From contig AP028876.1 of the NCBI GenBank assembly GCA_036323355.1, forward strand, positions 2,046,001-2,110,000: a stretch of DNA of 64,000 bases. The letters run 5' to 3'. Below, in pieces: positions 18,755-27,097 of the stretch (positions are counted from its first letter, which is position 1; each line of letters starts with the position of its first letter). The DNA is from Gottschalkiaceae bacterium SANA (lineage in GTDB: Bacteria > Bacillota > Clostridia > Tissierellales > GPF-1). The position numbers and the translations under genes are program-made. Under the pieces are notes generated by a model. It was not told the DNA's origin. It searched no databases and was given only the letters and a program-made list of their open reading frames with translations.

Positions 18755-19892
18755 AAATAATACCTTTCTGCACCAGAGTAAAGACACTTAAGCAAATGGC
18801 CAGAGAGAAGGGAATAACAAACATGGCCACTTGAATGCCGAAGCTGTCACTGATCCGGCCGAGAGCCAAATGCATAACGAAAACGATGGAACCCGATAAT
18901 CCAGTAATCAAACCGACTGCTCTTTGGGTTTGATTTTTAATCTTATAGCTGATGGTTACCAGCATGGTCGGATAATTAATAGAGAAAAACAATCCAGACA
19001 GAGGTAAGAGCCACACGCCGTTTTTGCCAAGCAACAAACCCGCTGTTACCATGATGATTACGATAATTTGGGTAACCTGAACCATATGAAACTGATTGAA
19101 ACGTTCCAAAAAACGACTCCCAATAATACGGCCGATGGAAACACTAATTAAAAATCCAGCAGCCAATAAAGAAGCAATTCCTGTATCCATTTGATAAGCT
19201 TGATGGTAATAGTAAATACTCCAAGAAATAAGTCCTGCTTCTGCCGACACAAAGAATCCAAATATTACAATATATGCATAAATAATCGGCTGCCGTAAAA
19301 GGCCCGGTCCTTTTTCTACGCCCTTGCTGATCGGGATCTCTGGATATTCGCTTTTCTGATTCACCAATATTCCAACTACGAGTAGTAGTGCGATTGCATA
19401 GTAAGGTGTTTTCCAATAAACACCAGTTCCTAAGACCCAGCCAAAAACAACGGTACAGGTTGAAGCAACAATCCCATACATGCAATGCGTCCAATTCATA
19501 TAGTAAGCATGATTGGCTATGGGGAGCTGCGGAATAATGGTGTTGATGGCATAAAGGACCAATGCACAGCCTATGCTGAGAAAGGTGTAAAAAGCGAGTA
19601 CCATTGTGAAACTAGAGGCAAACCGCAACAAAACAATTGATAAGATTTGAATGGAAAATCCCATTCGAATTAAAAATCGATATCCCTTGCGCTCTGCAAT
19701 AATTGCCGCTGAAAGCATTGCGATTAAAAAAGACAGACTGGCTAAGGAGCTAATCAACCCCAATTGGGTATCCGTCACCTGGTATTGTGCTTTTATAAAA
19801 GGCAAAAACACACCACGGGTACTGTCCGGCACCGCAAATAAACACATGAATAGAAAACTTAAGTAAATTAATCGTCGCTCCCGTTGTCCCAT
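18738..19892 (-). CDS. Major facilitator superfamily transporter
   Basis: 384 residues, twelve predicted spans, SD GGAGG before the ATG. The N-terminal signature DSTRGVFLPFIKAQYQVTD mirrors the one in the next gene (GTRGVFLPQFK), supporting paralogy. Such paired MFS genes might work as one heteromeric carrier or as two carriers for related substrates; sequence does not decide. The substrate is unknown. The pair lies directly upstream of glmM. Confidence 0.88.
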   Translation of the reverse strand: MGQRERRLIYLSFLFMCLFAVPDSTRGVFLPFIKAQYQVTDTQLGLISSLASLSFLIAMLSAAIIAERKGYRFLIRMGFSIQILSIVLLRFASSFTMVLAFYTFLSIGCALVLYAINTIIPQLPIANHAYYMNWTHCMYGIVASTCTVVFGWVLGTGVYWKTPYYAIALLLVVGILVNQKSEYPEIPISKGVEKGPGLLRQPIIYAYIVIFGFFVSAEAGLISWSIYYYHQAYQMDTGIASLLAAGFLISVSIGRIIGSRFLERFNQFHMVQVTQIIVIIMVTAGLLLGKNGVWLLPLSGLFFSINYPTMLVTISYKIKNQTQRAVGLITGLSGSIVFVMHLALGRISDSFGIQVAMFVIPFSLAICLSVFTLVQKGIIYEKID

Positions 19893-19938
19893 ATTATCCT
19901 CCTACAACAGTTGAATTATAGCACAAGCAGCATAAAAA

Positions 19939-19962
19939 ATCACCCGGCAAATACCGGGTGAT
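19939..19962 (-). terminator. Terminator after the yitT-like gene
   Basis: A perfect 9-bp stem (ATCACCCGG with CCGGGTGAT), 6-base loop, then TTTTTTA in the minus direction. Confidence 0.88.
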
Positions 19963-20011
19963 CCCATAAATTTACAAGCATAGATGCAATTTTGCAAGAT
20001 CTTGCATTTTT

Positions 20012-20893
20012 TTAGATCCACTGTCTTTCAAAACCATTGCCATCCACTTCCGTCGCCTCAGTAACAGCCATAAAAGCATTTTCATCTTTTTGCCTGACAA
20101 TTTCACGCAAGGTGCACATTTGAGCACTGGATACAGTCGTGTAGATCACGGTTTTTTCTTCTCGTGAATATCCGCCATTTCCTTTCAAAAATGTCATCCC
20201 CCGATTCAGCTTAAGTTGAATCGACTGAGCAATGGCATCTGTTTCATCCGAAATGATCATTACGGTCTTCTCTCGATTGGTCCCCTTCCGTACGCGGTCC
20301 ATCACTTGATAGGAAATAAACAAGGCAACCAAGGTATACATAGCCGAACGAAGATCAAATATAAACGTTGAAATGAGGATCAGAATCCCATTCAAGCCCA
20401 TTAAGACTGTTCCGATTTCTATATTTCGCTTTTTCTTAATCATAGCGGCAATGATATCAAATCCACCTTGACTCATCTTATGTCGAAAAAGCAAACCCAT
20501 TCCGATTCCATTAATCGCTCCACCAATAATTGCCATCAGCAAGGGGTCTTCAATCTGCACCGCACCCCGCAGTGGATTGGTCAAACTCAATAGCAAAGAA
20601 AATAAAGTGACTGAAATGATTGTGTTCCGGATGAATTCTCCGTCGATCTTCCTCGCACCGATCAAGAATAAGGGAAGATTCAAAACAAAGACCGTGATTG
20701 CAGTCGGTATATCAAATAAATACTCCATTAAGATGGAGATACCGCTCAATCCACCGCTTAAGAAATGATTTGGAATATAAAACATATTAAAAGCAATGGC
20801 ACAAATTAGATTTGCACTCACTTGAATACCTACTTGAACGAGCACGGGTGGAATCGTAATTTTCTTATGAATAAGTTGCTTGGTAGCAATCAT
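20012..20893 (-). CDS. YitT family membrane protein
   Basis: 293 residues from the ATG at 20893, which has GAAGGAG 5 bases upstream; a longer frame to 20926 lacks an SD. Five to six membrane spans (the YitT/DUF161 region, including NHFLSGGLSGISILMEYLFDIP) are followed by a C-terminal DUF2179 domain (about residues 215-285, KTVMIISDETDAIAQSI and KTVIYTTVSSAQM). These proteins are common in Firmicutes and have no settled function. Monocistronic, with its own promoter and terminator. Confidence 0.88.
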   Translation of the reverse strand: MIATKQLIHKKITIPPVLVQVGIQVSANLICAIAFNMFYIPNHFLSGGLSGISILMEYLFDIPTAITVFVLNLPLFLIGARKIDGEFIRNTIISVTLFSLLLSLTNPLRGAVQIEDPLLMAIIGGAINGIGMGLLFRHKMSQGGFDIIAAMIKKKRNIEIGTVLMGLNGILILISTFIFDLRSAMYTLVALFISYQVMDRVRKGTNREKTVMIISDETDAIAQSIQLKLNRGMTFLKGNGGYSREEKTVIYTTVSSAQMCTLREIVRQKDENAFMAVTEATEVDGNGFERQWI

Positions 20894-20924
20894 ATTTTCT
20901 CCTTCTTTCTTGTTTTTCATACTC

Positions 20925-20952
20925 ATTATACAAGCTTCACTAACAATTTCAA
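20925..20952 (-). promoter_or_regulatory. SigA-type promoter for the yitT-like gene
   Basis: TTGAAA at 20947-20952 and TATAAT at 20925-20930 with a 16-base spacer. This gives a short leader before the ATG at 20893. Confidence 0.6.
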
Positions 20953-21280
20953 CCGGTTATTTTCGAGAGATTGTCTTGCAAGACTCGGAGAAAATCTTGC
21001 AAATTTATGTAGGTCCTGACAATCGTTTTCCTATGGCTTTTCATCCCAATTCCAGAGAATCCTTCAAGAAAAAGAAGAGAAGTCTTTTAAATTGTTACGA
21101 AATATTCATAGACGGCACTCGAATTCGGAATATTTCTTGCATTTTTGCGGTGATTTTGCATGAAATGAAATTCTTCTTGCATTTTAGCTCTATTTCTCCC
21201 ATTTTCTCTTTGAACTAGCTGTATTTTTCTTGATTCCTTGATATAATCAGGAAAGAAGACTTAGGAAAGAAGGGAAAATA
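20953..21280. other. Divergent intergenic region between yitT-like gene and nadE
   Basis: No gene seen. A TATAAT at 21242-21247 is the probable -10 of nadE, but its -35 is poor. The stretch contains several TTGCA-centred words (TCTTGCAA twice, TTCTTGCATTTT twice, TTTTGCATGAAA once) between about 20980 and 21190. They could be binding sites of an unknown regulator or chance in A/T-rich DNA. Confidence 0.4.
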
Positions 21281-23230
21281 ATGAATCAATATGGTTACAT
21301 CAAAACTGCTGTCTCCTCGCCGAAGTTGCGAGTGGCTGACCCCTATTATAATGCTGAAGAAATAATCTCTTGCGCGAAAGAAGCGGGAAAAAATCAAGCG
21401 CAAATCCTTGTGTTTCCCGAATTGTCCATTACGGGCTATACTTGCGGTGACCTCTTTCATCAAGACCCTTTGCTAGACGCTGCTCTACAAGCGCTTCAGC
21501 GAATTCGAACAGCATCTGAAGATTTGGATACGATTCTAATTGTTGGCATCCCCTTGCGCATCAAAAATGAATTGTACAATTGTGGTGCCGTCCTTCAACA
21601 TGGACGCCTCTTGGGCATTGTTCCCAAAATCCATTTGCCAAACTATCGTGAGTTTTATGAAAAACGATGGTTTCATAGTGGATCAAAGTTACTAGACCGG
21701 GTCACATCGATCCCCTTGTTCGGTGAGGACGTACCTTTCGGTTCACTCCTCTTCCATTCCCCAGACTTGCACTTTACCCTAGGTTTGGAGATCTGTGAGG
21801 ATCTTTGGTCACCCACGTCTCCAAGTATCCAGCACGCACTGAATGGCGCACAAATTATCGCAAACCTCTCGGCAAGCAACGGCCTTGTAGCCAAAACAGA
21901 AGACCGACATCAACTTGTCAGCCAGCAAAGCGACAAGCTGGCCTGTGCCTACCTATACGCTTCTGCTGGTGTACATGAATCCACTACTGATTTGGTCTTT
22001 GACGGTGATTTAATGATTTATGAAAACGGCACACAAATCAAAGAAGGGAAGCGATTTTGTCGAACTAGCCAGATCATCTATGGTGATATCGACCTGCAGC
22101 GACTAAATGCAGAGCGTAAGATAAACAACACCTTCTCCGATGCCGAAACAGCAGACACTCACTATCAGTTTGTTGAATTAAAAGCCTTCAAGCGTCGTTC
22201 TACAACCCTGGATCGGGTAATCGAACCCAATCCATTTATTCCAAACAATCCAGCCGTCGTTAAAAGACGCTGCGAAGAAATTTTCCAAATCCAAGCGGCA
22301 GGACTTGCCAAACGCATGGAACATACGAGATTGGGTAAAATCGTCGTCGGCATATCCGGTGGACTTGACTCAACCCTAGCCATACTGGTTGCCGCAGAAG
22401 CCTTTGATCTGCTGAATATCCCAAGAGAAAACATTATAGCTGTAACCATGCCAGGCTTTGGCACATCGACAGATACACATGCCAATGCCCACACCCTGAT
22501 GAGTGAGTTGGGTGTTACCGCCAGAGAGATATCCATTAAGGCAGCAACAGAACAGCACTTAAAGGATATCGGTCATTCCCTAGACGCTCGAGATGTCACC
22601 TACGAAAATGCCCAAGCACGGGAACGTACACAGATATTAATGGACCTATCCAACCAACAGGGCGCCCTGGTACTTGGCACTGGCGACCTATCCGAAGTGG
22701 CTCTGGGATGGAGCACCTACAACGGTGACCATATGTCCATGTACAACGTCAATGCCAGCATTCCTAAGACACTCGTCAAGTTTCTGGTCAACTGGTGTGC
22801 AGAAAAAACAGATAACCCAGCTGAGGCCATCGTATTGAAAGCCATTGTCGACACACCGATCAGCCCAGAACTTCTACCTCCTGATGAAAATGATAAAATT
22901 GCCCAAAAGACAGAAAGTCTGATTGGCCCCTACGAGCTTCATGACTTCTTTTTGTTCTATGTAATGAAATACGGCACCCACCCTGGCAAGCTTCTTTATA
23001 TGGCCGACAAAGCGTATGCCGGTAAGTATTCGAAAAAAGAGATTCTTCATTGGATGAAAGCCTTCTATCGCCGCTTCTTTATGGCACAGTACAAGCGGTC
23101 TTGCATGCCAGACGGCCCAAAGGTTGGAACCGTCAGCCTATCTCCTCGTGGAGATTGGAGGATGCCTAGCGATGCCAGTGGACGGGTATGGCTGGAGATT
23201 TGCGACGCGCTGGAAGCTGGCCTGGAGTAG
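21281..23230 (+). CDS. nadE: Glutamine-dependent NAD(+) synthetase
   Basis: 649 residues, the long two-domain form. It amidates nicotinic acid adenine dinucleotide to NAD using glutamine. The N-terminal nitrilase-type glutaminase (about residues 1-290) shows LVFPELSITGYTCGDLF with the catalytic Glu and LEICEDLWSP with the nucleophile Cys. The C-terminal synthetase shows the PP-loop GISGGLDSTLAIL and GTGDLSEVALGWSTYNGDHM. The next gene starts 3 bases after its stop. The plus-strand orientation makes it divergent from the yitT-like gene. Confidence 0.96.
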   Translation: MNQYGYIKTAVSSPKLRVADPYYNAEEIISCAKEAGKNQAQILVFPELSITGYTCGDLFHQDPLLDAALQALQRIRTASEDLDTILIVGIPLRIKNELYNCGAVLQHGRLLGIVPKIHLPNYREFYEKRWFHSGSKLLDRVTSIPLFGEDVPFGSLLFHSPDLHFTLGLEICEDLWSPTSPSIQHALNGAQIIANLSASNGLVAKTEDRHQLVSQQSDKLACAYLYASAGVHESTTDLVFDGDLMIYENGTQIKEGKRFCRTSQIIYGDIDLQRLNAERKINNTFSDAETADTHYQFVELKAFKRRSTTLDRVIEPNPFIPNNPAVVKRRCEEIFQIQAAGLAKRMEHTRLGKIVVGISGGLDSTLAILVAAEAFDLLNIPRENIIAVTMPGFGTSTDTHANAHTLMSELGVTAREISIKAATEQHLKDIGHSLDARDVTYENAQARERTQILMDLSNQQGALVLGTGDLSEVALGWSTYNGDHMSMYNVNASIPKTLVKFLVNWCAEKTDNPAEAIVLKAIVDTPISPELLPPDENDKIAQKTESLIGPYELHDFFLFYVMKYGTHPGKLLYMADKAYAGKYSKKEILHWMKAFYRRFFMAQYKRSCMPDGPKVGTVSLSPRGDWRMPSDASGRVWLEICDALEAGLE

Positions 23231-23233
23231 AAG

Positions 23234-23902
23234 ATGAAGCTGCCTAAAAAAAAATCGACCCTTGTTTTTGCCATCATTGGGGCAATCCTAGGCTTGATTC
23301 TAATCATGAATTTCTTTTTGTTCCGAGGCATCCGCACCGAGGACATTCAACGCATGCTTGCTGAATTTGGCCCGTGGGCGCCGGTGGTTTATTTGATCCT
23401 TTTCACCATCGTCCCCCTCACCTTTTTCCCAGATTCTATTCTAGCCATGGCTGGCGGTATTGCATTTGGTGTGAAAAACGGATTTATTTTAGCCCTTGCC
23501 GGAGCTATTTTAGGATCCAGTCTGGCCTTCTTTTTAACACGGACCTTTGGCCGAAAATATCTGAAAAAATATTTGGAGAAAAAAGAGGGTGTCCACACCC
23601 TATCCAAACAAATCGAAAGAAAGGGATTTCTTGTCATCCTACTGCTGCGCTTGACACCCATTCCCTTTGACATCATCAGTTACGCTGCCGGTCTTTCCAG
23701 CGTCCAGTATCGCGATTTCTTGTTAGCTACCGTTTTGGGCGCTATTCCAGCCATGTTTTCTTATGTCAATTTTGGCGATAAGATCACCGCTATCGGCAGT
23801 CAGGACTTCTACTTGTCGATTGGACTACTACTCTTACTTTTACTGATTGGTATTGTCATTCGCCATAAAGTGAATTTTGATGAAATAGGAAATCGAAAGT
23901 AA
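23234..23902 (+). CDS. TVP38/TMEM64 (VTT domain) membrane protein
   Basis: 222 residues with about six membrane spans. It has the VTT/DedA-superfamily core: FPDSILAMAGGIAFG, the GAILGSSLAFFLTRTFGRKY loop, and RLTPIPFDIISYAAGLSSVQYRDF. Members are implicated in lipid scrambling and envelope homeostasis; the role here is unproven. The ATG is 3 bases after nadE's stop, so the two are co-transcribed. Confidence 0.88.
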   Translation: MKLPKKKSTLVFAIIGAILGLILIMNFFLFRGIRTEDIQRMLAEFGPWAPVVYLILFTIVPLTFFPDSILAMAGGIAFGVKNGFILALAGAILGSSLAFFLTRTFGRKYLKKYLEKKEGVHTLSKQIERKGFLVILLLRLTPIPFDIISYAAGLSSVQYRDFLLATVLGAIPAMFSYVNFGDKITAIGSQDFYLSIGLLLLLLLIGIVIRHKVNFDEIGNRK

Positions 23903-23908
23903 AAATAT

Positions 23909-23945
23909 AAATAGAGCGTATCGTCGATGACGATACGCTCTATTT
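23909..23945. terminator. Bidirectional terminator between convergent genes
   Basis: A 17-bp perfect stem (AAATAGAGCGTATCGTC with its complement) around GAT. T-rich on both sides, it serves the nadE unit (+) and degV (-). Confidence 0.9.
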
Positions 23946-23963
23946 TCTCTTCATGCAATGCTT

Positions 23964-24836
23964 CTATCGAAAGTATGGATCTTCTATATCTAAAAAGAAC
24001 ATAGAATGCAATTGATTGCCCGTATGGGCACCTATCACAACGCCCAACTCTCTTGCGGCCAATATTGTTCCCTCATATTTTTCTTTAGCCATTTTCTGCA
24101 TCTTTTCAGATTCTTCTTTTACATCCGGGGAGTAAACAAAAGCAAATTCTCTATTCGCATGCCCAGCTCCATTGGCACTACAAGTTTCAATTAACTTCTT
24201 CAGTAATTTTTTTCGACCACGTACTTGGTCGATCTTCTCTAATTTGCCATCCTTCGTCATATGAAGAATTGGAATCACATTTAACATCGTTCCTACAACT
24301 GCCGATGCCTTGCTTAATCGACCGCCACGACAAAGATAATCTAAATTTCCTACGCTAAATATATGTTGTATATGGTCAACATAAAAGTGAACCGCTTCTT
24401 CCACCTCGGACTTACTTGCACCCTTTTCCATCAGTTGAATCGCTTTCATCACAATCATGCCTTGACCCAGTGTCGCAGATTTCGAGTCGATAATCGTCAG
24501 ATCAAAGTCCGGATAGTCCTCCCTGATCTGCTCAGCAACCATAACAGCGGTCTGATAAGTTCCTGAAAGTCCTGACGAAAAAGCAATGTAAATGATTGGT
24601 TGGCCAACTTTCGCAAATTCTCGAAAGTAAGCATCAAATTCGTGTATCGGTATTTGAGCGGTCTTAGCAACTTCTCCCGCAGCTAGACTCTGATAGAACT
24701 CATCAAGGTCAACCGTACGATCTGCATGCTCATTCCCTCTCCAGTTTACCATCAAGGGCAGTACGGTTACCTCATGTTCACTAATAAACGATTCCGGTAA
24801 ATCTGCTGCACTATCTGTAATAATTCGATATGACAT
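23964..24836 (-). CDS. DegV family fatty-acid-binding protein
   Basis: 290 residues, the usual DegV length. The N-terminal motif RIITDSAADLP and the mid-protein FSSGLSGTYQTAVMVAEQ are the fatty-acid-contacting loops of this family. Characterised homologues (FakB) hand fatty acids to the FakA kinase for phospholipid synthesis. No FakA gene is in the window. SD AAAGGAG is placed 8 bases before the ATG. Monocistronic, converging on the nadE unit. Confidence 0.92.
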   Translation of the reverse strand: MSYRIITDSAADLPESFISEHEVTVLPLMVNWRGNEHADRTVDLDEFYQSLAAGEVAKTAQIPIHEFDAYFREFAKVGQPIIYIAFSSGLSGTYQTAVMVAEQIREDYPDFDLTIIDSKSATLGQGMIVMKAIQLMEKGASKSEVEEAVHFYVDHIQHIFSVGNLDYLCRGGRLSKASAVVGTMLNVIPILHMTKDGKLEKIDQVRGRKKLLKKLIETCSANGAGHANREFAFVYSPDVKEESEKMQKMAKEKYEGTILAARELGVVIGAHTGNQLHSMFFLDIEDPYFR

Positions 24837-24927
24837 ATTCGCACTCCTTTCAATATATTCTTCTTCATTATACCTGATTTTCCTAAATCTTGTATTAACA
24901 AAGAATAAAATTTTCTTATAAAAAAAG

Positions 24928-24945
24928 ATGCCCGATTGGGCATCC
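24928..24945 (-). terminator. Terminator after ptsI
   Basis: A stem of GATGCCC with GGGCATC, loop GATT (AATC in the transcript), then TTTTTTTATA in the minus direction, immediately past the ptsI stop. Confidence 0.9.
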
Positions 24946-24947
24946 TC

Positions 24948-26666
24948 TTAATTTTCTAGTTGAACAATATTTGCAAGGTAAGCTTCAACCTCGGAAGCAG
25001 TCGGCAAATTCATCGCCGTTTCTGCAACAACCTTCATCTCTTTCTGGCTCAATTGCGCAATAATCCAACGCGCATTCAAAACAGAAATCGGGCTCATGGA
25101 GAACTCGTCAAGTCCCATGCCCAAAAGCACCGGAATCAATCGTGGATCTCCTGCTACCTCACCACACATACCAACCCAAATTCCTTCTTTGTGTCCAGCT
25201 TGGATCACCATGTTCACCAAACGCAACAAAGCAGGATGACAAGGATTGTAAAGATGTGCAATTTTTTCATTCATGCGATCTACCGCTGTTGTGTATTGGA
25301 TCAAATCATTGGTTCCAATACTAAAGAAATCAACTTCCTTGGCAAGAAGATCCGCAATAACTGCAGTCGCCGGAATCTCAACCATGATTCCGATTTCCAT
25401 CTTCTCATCAAATTCGATTCCTTCTTCTCGAAGTTTTACTCTTTCTTCCTCAACAATTGCTTTTGCATCTCGCAATTCTTCCACACTTGAAATCATCGGG
25501 AACATAACCTTCAGATTTCCAAATGCACTTGCCCGTAATAATGCACGAAGTTGCGTTCTAAAAATATCATCACGATCCAGGCACAAGCGAATTGCTCTAT
25601 AGCCCAAGAAGGGATTCATTTCTTCTGGCAACGGTAAATAATCAAGCTTTTTATCTCCACCAATGTCCAGTGTACGAATAACAACCGGCTTGCCCTCTAG
25701 CCCAGCAACAACTTTCTTATAGGCCTCGAATTGTTCCTCTTCCGTTGGAAGACTGTCTCGATCCATATATAAAAATTCGCTTCGGTAAAGGCCAACACCT
25801 TCCGCATCATTTCGTAAAACCGAATCCAAATCTTCTGGCGTGCCAATATTGGCTGCCAATTCAACATGAACACCATCTTTGGAAACACTTTCCTGACCAA
25901 TCAAAGTTGAAAGGCGAGTTCGGAATGCGTCATACTTGACTCGTTCTGCATTAAATTCTGCAATTTTTTCTTCGTTCGGATTAACAAAGATCACACCTTC
26001 GTCGCCGTTAAAAGCAATTACATCGCCAGTAACAACTTGTGACAATACATTTCCTGTCCCTACAACCGCTGGAATTTCCAAGGTTCGCGCCATGATCGCA
26101 GAGTGTGACGTACGTCCGCCAATCTCCGTTACAAAACCCAATACCATTTCCTTATCCATTGCCGCTGTATCCGACGGTGTTAAATCATTCGCAACAACAA
26201 CCACTTTGCTATCAAGATTTGAAAAATCGACCATGTCGATCCCCAATAAATTCTTGGTCACTCGGCCTGCTACGTCCTTCAAATCTGCCGCACGCTCTTT
26301 CAGGTATTCATCTTCCATCATTGCAAACATTTGAATAAATGGTGCAACGACCTGCTCAATTGCGTATTCAGCATTAATTTTTTCATTGTTGATCTTATTC
26401 TCAACTTGACCAAATACTTCTGGATCATCCAAAACCATTTGGTGAGCTTCGAAGATTTTTGCTTCTTCTTCACCCATTTTTACCAAGGCAATGTCATATA
26501 ATGCTTGAATTTGAGTACGGCTCTTTTCAATCGCTGATCGCAAGTTCGAAATTTCTGTTTCGGAACTCTCAATCGTTTTCTTTGCGATTTCAATTTCTTC
26601 CTCTTTTTTAACAAGCACCTTCCCTACAACAATACCAGGAGATGCTCCAATCCCTTTAACCATCAT
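24948..26666 (-). CDS. ptsI: Phosphoenolpyruvate-protein phosphotransferase (PTS enzyme I)
   Basis: 572 residues, normal. It takes phosphate from PEP and passes it to HPr. The phospho-acceptor His lies in GRTSHSAIMARTLEIPAVVG. The PEP-binding barrel contains DIGGDKKLDYLPLPEEMNPF and GTNDLIQYTTAVDR, and the catalytic Cys sits in GMCGEVAGDP. The gene begins with tandem ATG ATG; the second (26663) has the better distance from AGGGGG. It follows ptsH by 34 bases as a ptsHI operon. Confidence 0.97.
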   Translation of the reverse strand: MMVKGIGASPGIVVGKVLVKKEEEIEIAKKTIESSETEISNLRSAIEKSRTQIQALYDIALVKMGEEEAKIFEAHQMVLDDPEVFGQVENKINNEKINAEYAIEQVVAPFIQMFAMMEDEYLKERAADLKDVAGRVTKNLLGIDMVDFSNLDSKVVVVANDLTPSDTAAMDKEMVLGFVTEIGGRTSHSAIMARTLEIPAVVGTGNVLSQVVTGDVIAFNGDEGVIFVNPNEEKIAEFNAERVKYDAFRTRLSTLIGQESVSKDGVHVELAANIGTPEDLDSVLRNDAEGVGLYRSEFLYMDRDSLPTEEEQFEAYKKVVAGLEGKPVVIRTLDIGGDKKLDYLPLPEEMNPFLGYRAIRLCLDRDDIFRTQLRALLRASAFGNLKVMFPMISSVEELRDAKAIVEEERVKLREEGIEFDEKMEIGIMVEIPATAVIADLLAKEVDFFSIGTNDLIQYTTAVDRMNEKIAHLYNPCHPALLRLVNMVIQAGHKEGIWVGMCGEVAGDPRLIPVLLGMGLDEFSMSPISVLNARWIIAQLSQKEMKVVAETAMNLPTASEVEAYLANIVQLEN

Positions 26667-26700
26667 TGTCCCCCTGAGTAAAACCTGATCAAATTAACGC

Positions 26701-26964
26701 TTATTCGCCAAATCCTGTTTCGATCAATGCCGCTAGCGCTTTAACTGCCTCTTCTTCACCTTCGCCGTTCGCACGTACAGTGATTTCATCACCCTTCATT
26801 GCGCCCATGCTCAAAATACCCATAATGCTTTTTGCGTTATATTCTGTTCCGTCTTTTTCAACTGTTACATCACACGCATAGCTAGACGCTTCTTTAACAA
26901 ACATGCTAGCAGGACGAGCGTGAAGACCTGTTGCGTTAATCAAAATTACACTTGCTTCTTTCAT
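26701..26964 (-). CDS. ptsH: Phosphocarrier protein HPr
   Basis: 87 residues. From the ATG at 26964 the catalytic His falls at residue 15 (GLHARPAS) and the regulatory Ser at 46 (KSIMG), exactly the canonical numbering. This decides the start over a TTG one codon upstream. His15 receives phosphate from enzyme I. Ser46 is the target of HPr kinase, making HPr-Ser-P the CcpA corepressor in Firmicutes. SD AGGAGG lies 8 bases before the ATG. Confidence 0.97.
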   Translation of the reverse strand: MKEASVILINATGLHARPASMFVKEASSYACDVTVEKDGTEYNAKSIMGILSMGAMKGDEITVRANGEGEEEAVKALAALIETGFGE

Positions 26965-27038
26965 CAAAAATTCCTCCTAAGTAGTATTCCTTATCAATAT
27001 ATCATAGTTTTTAATTACCCGTAAATAGCATTTTTTAA

Positions 27039-27053
27039 AGCAAACGTTTACCA
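27039..27053. promoter_or_regulatory. cre-like sequence upstream of ptsH
   Basis: On the minus strand GGTAAACGTTTGCT resembles the CcpA operator, with central AAACGTTT. It lies about 75 bases before the ptsH start. Carbon control of ptsHI through CcpA/HPr-Ser-P would fit, but no CcpA gene is visible and one site is weak evidence. Confidence 0.35.
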
Positions 27054-27097
27054 AATACAATATTCTTAAAATGTTCATTACGATATCCTAATATTTC

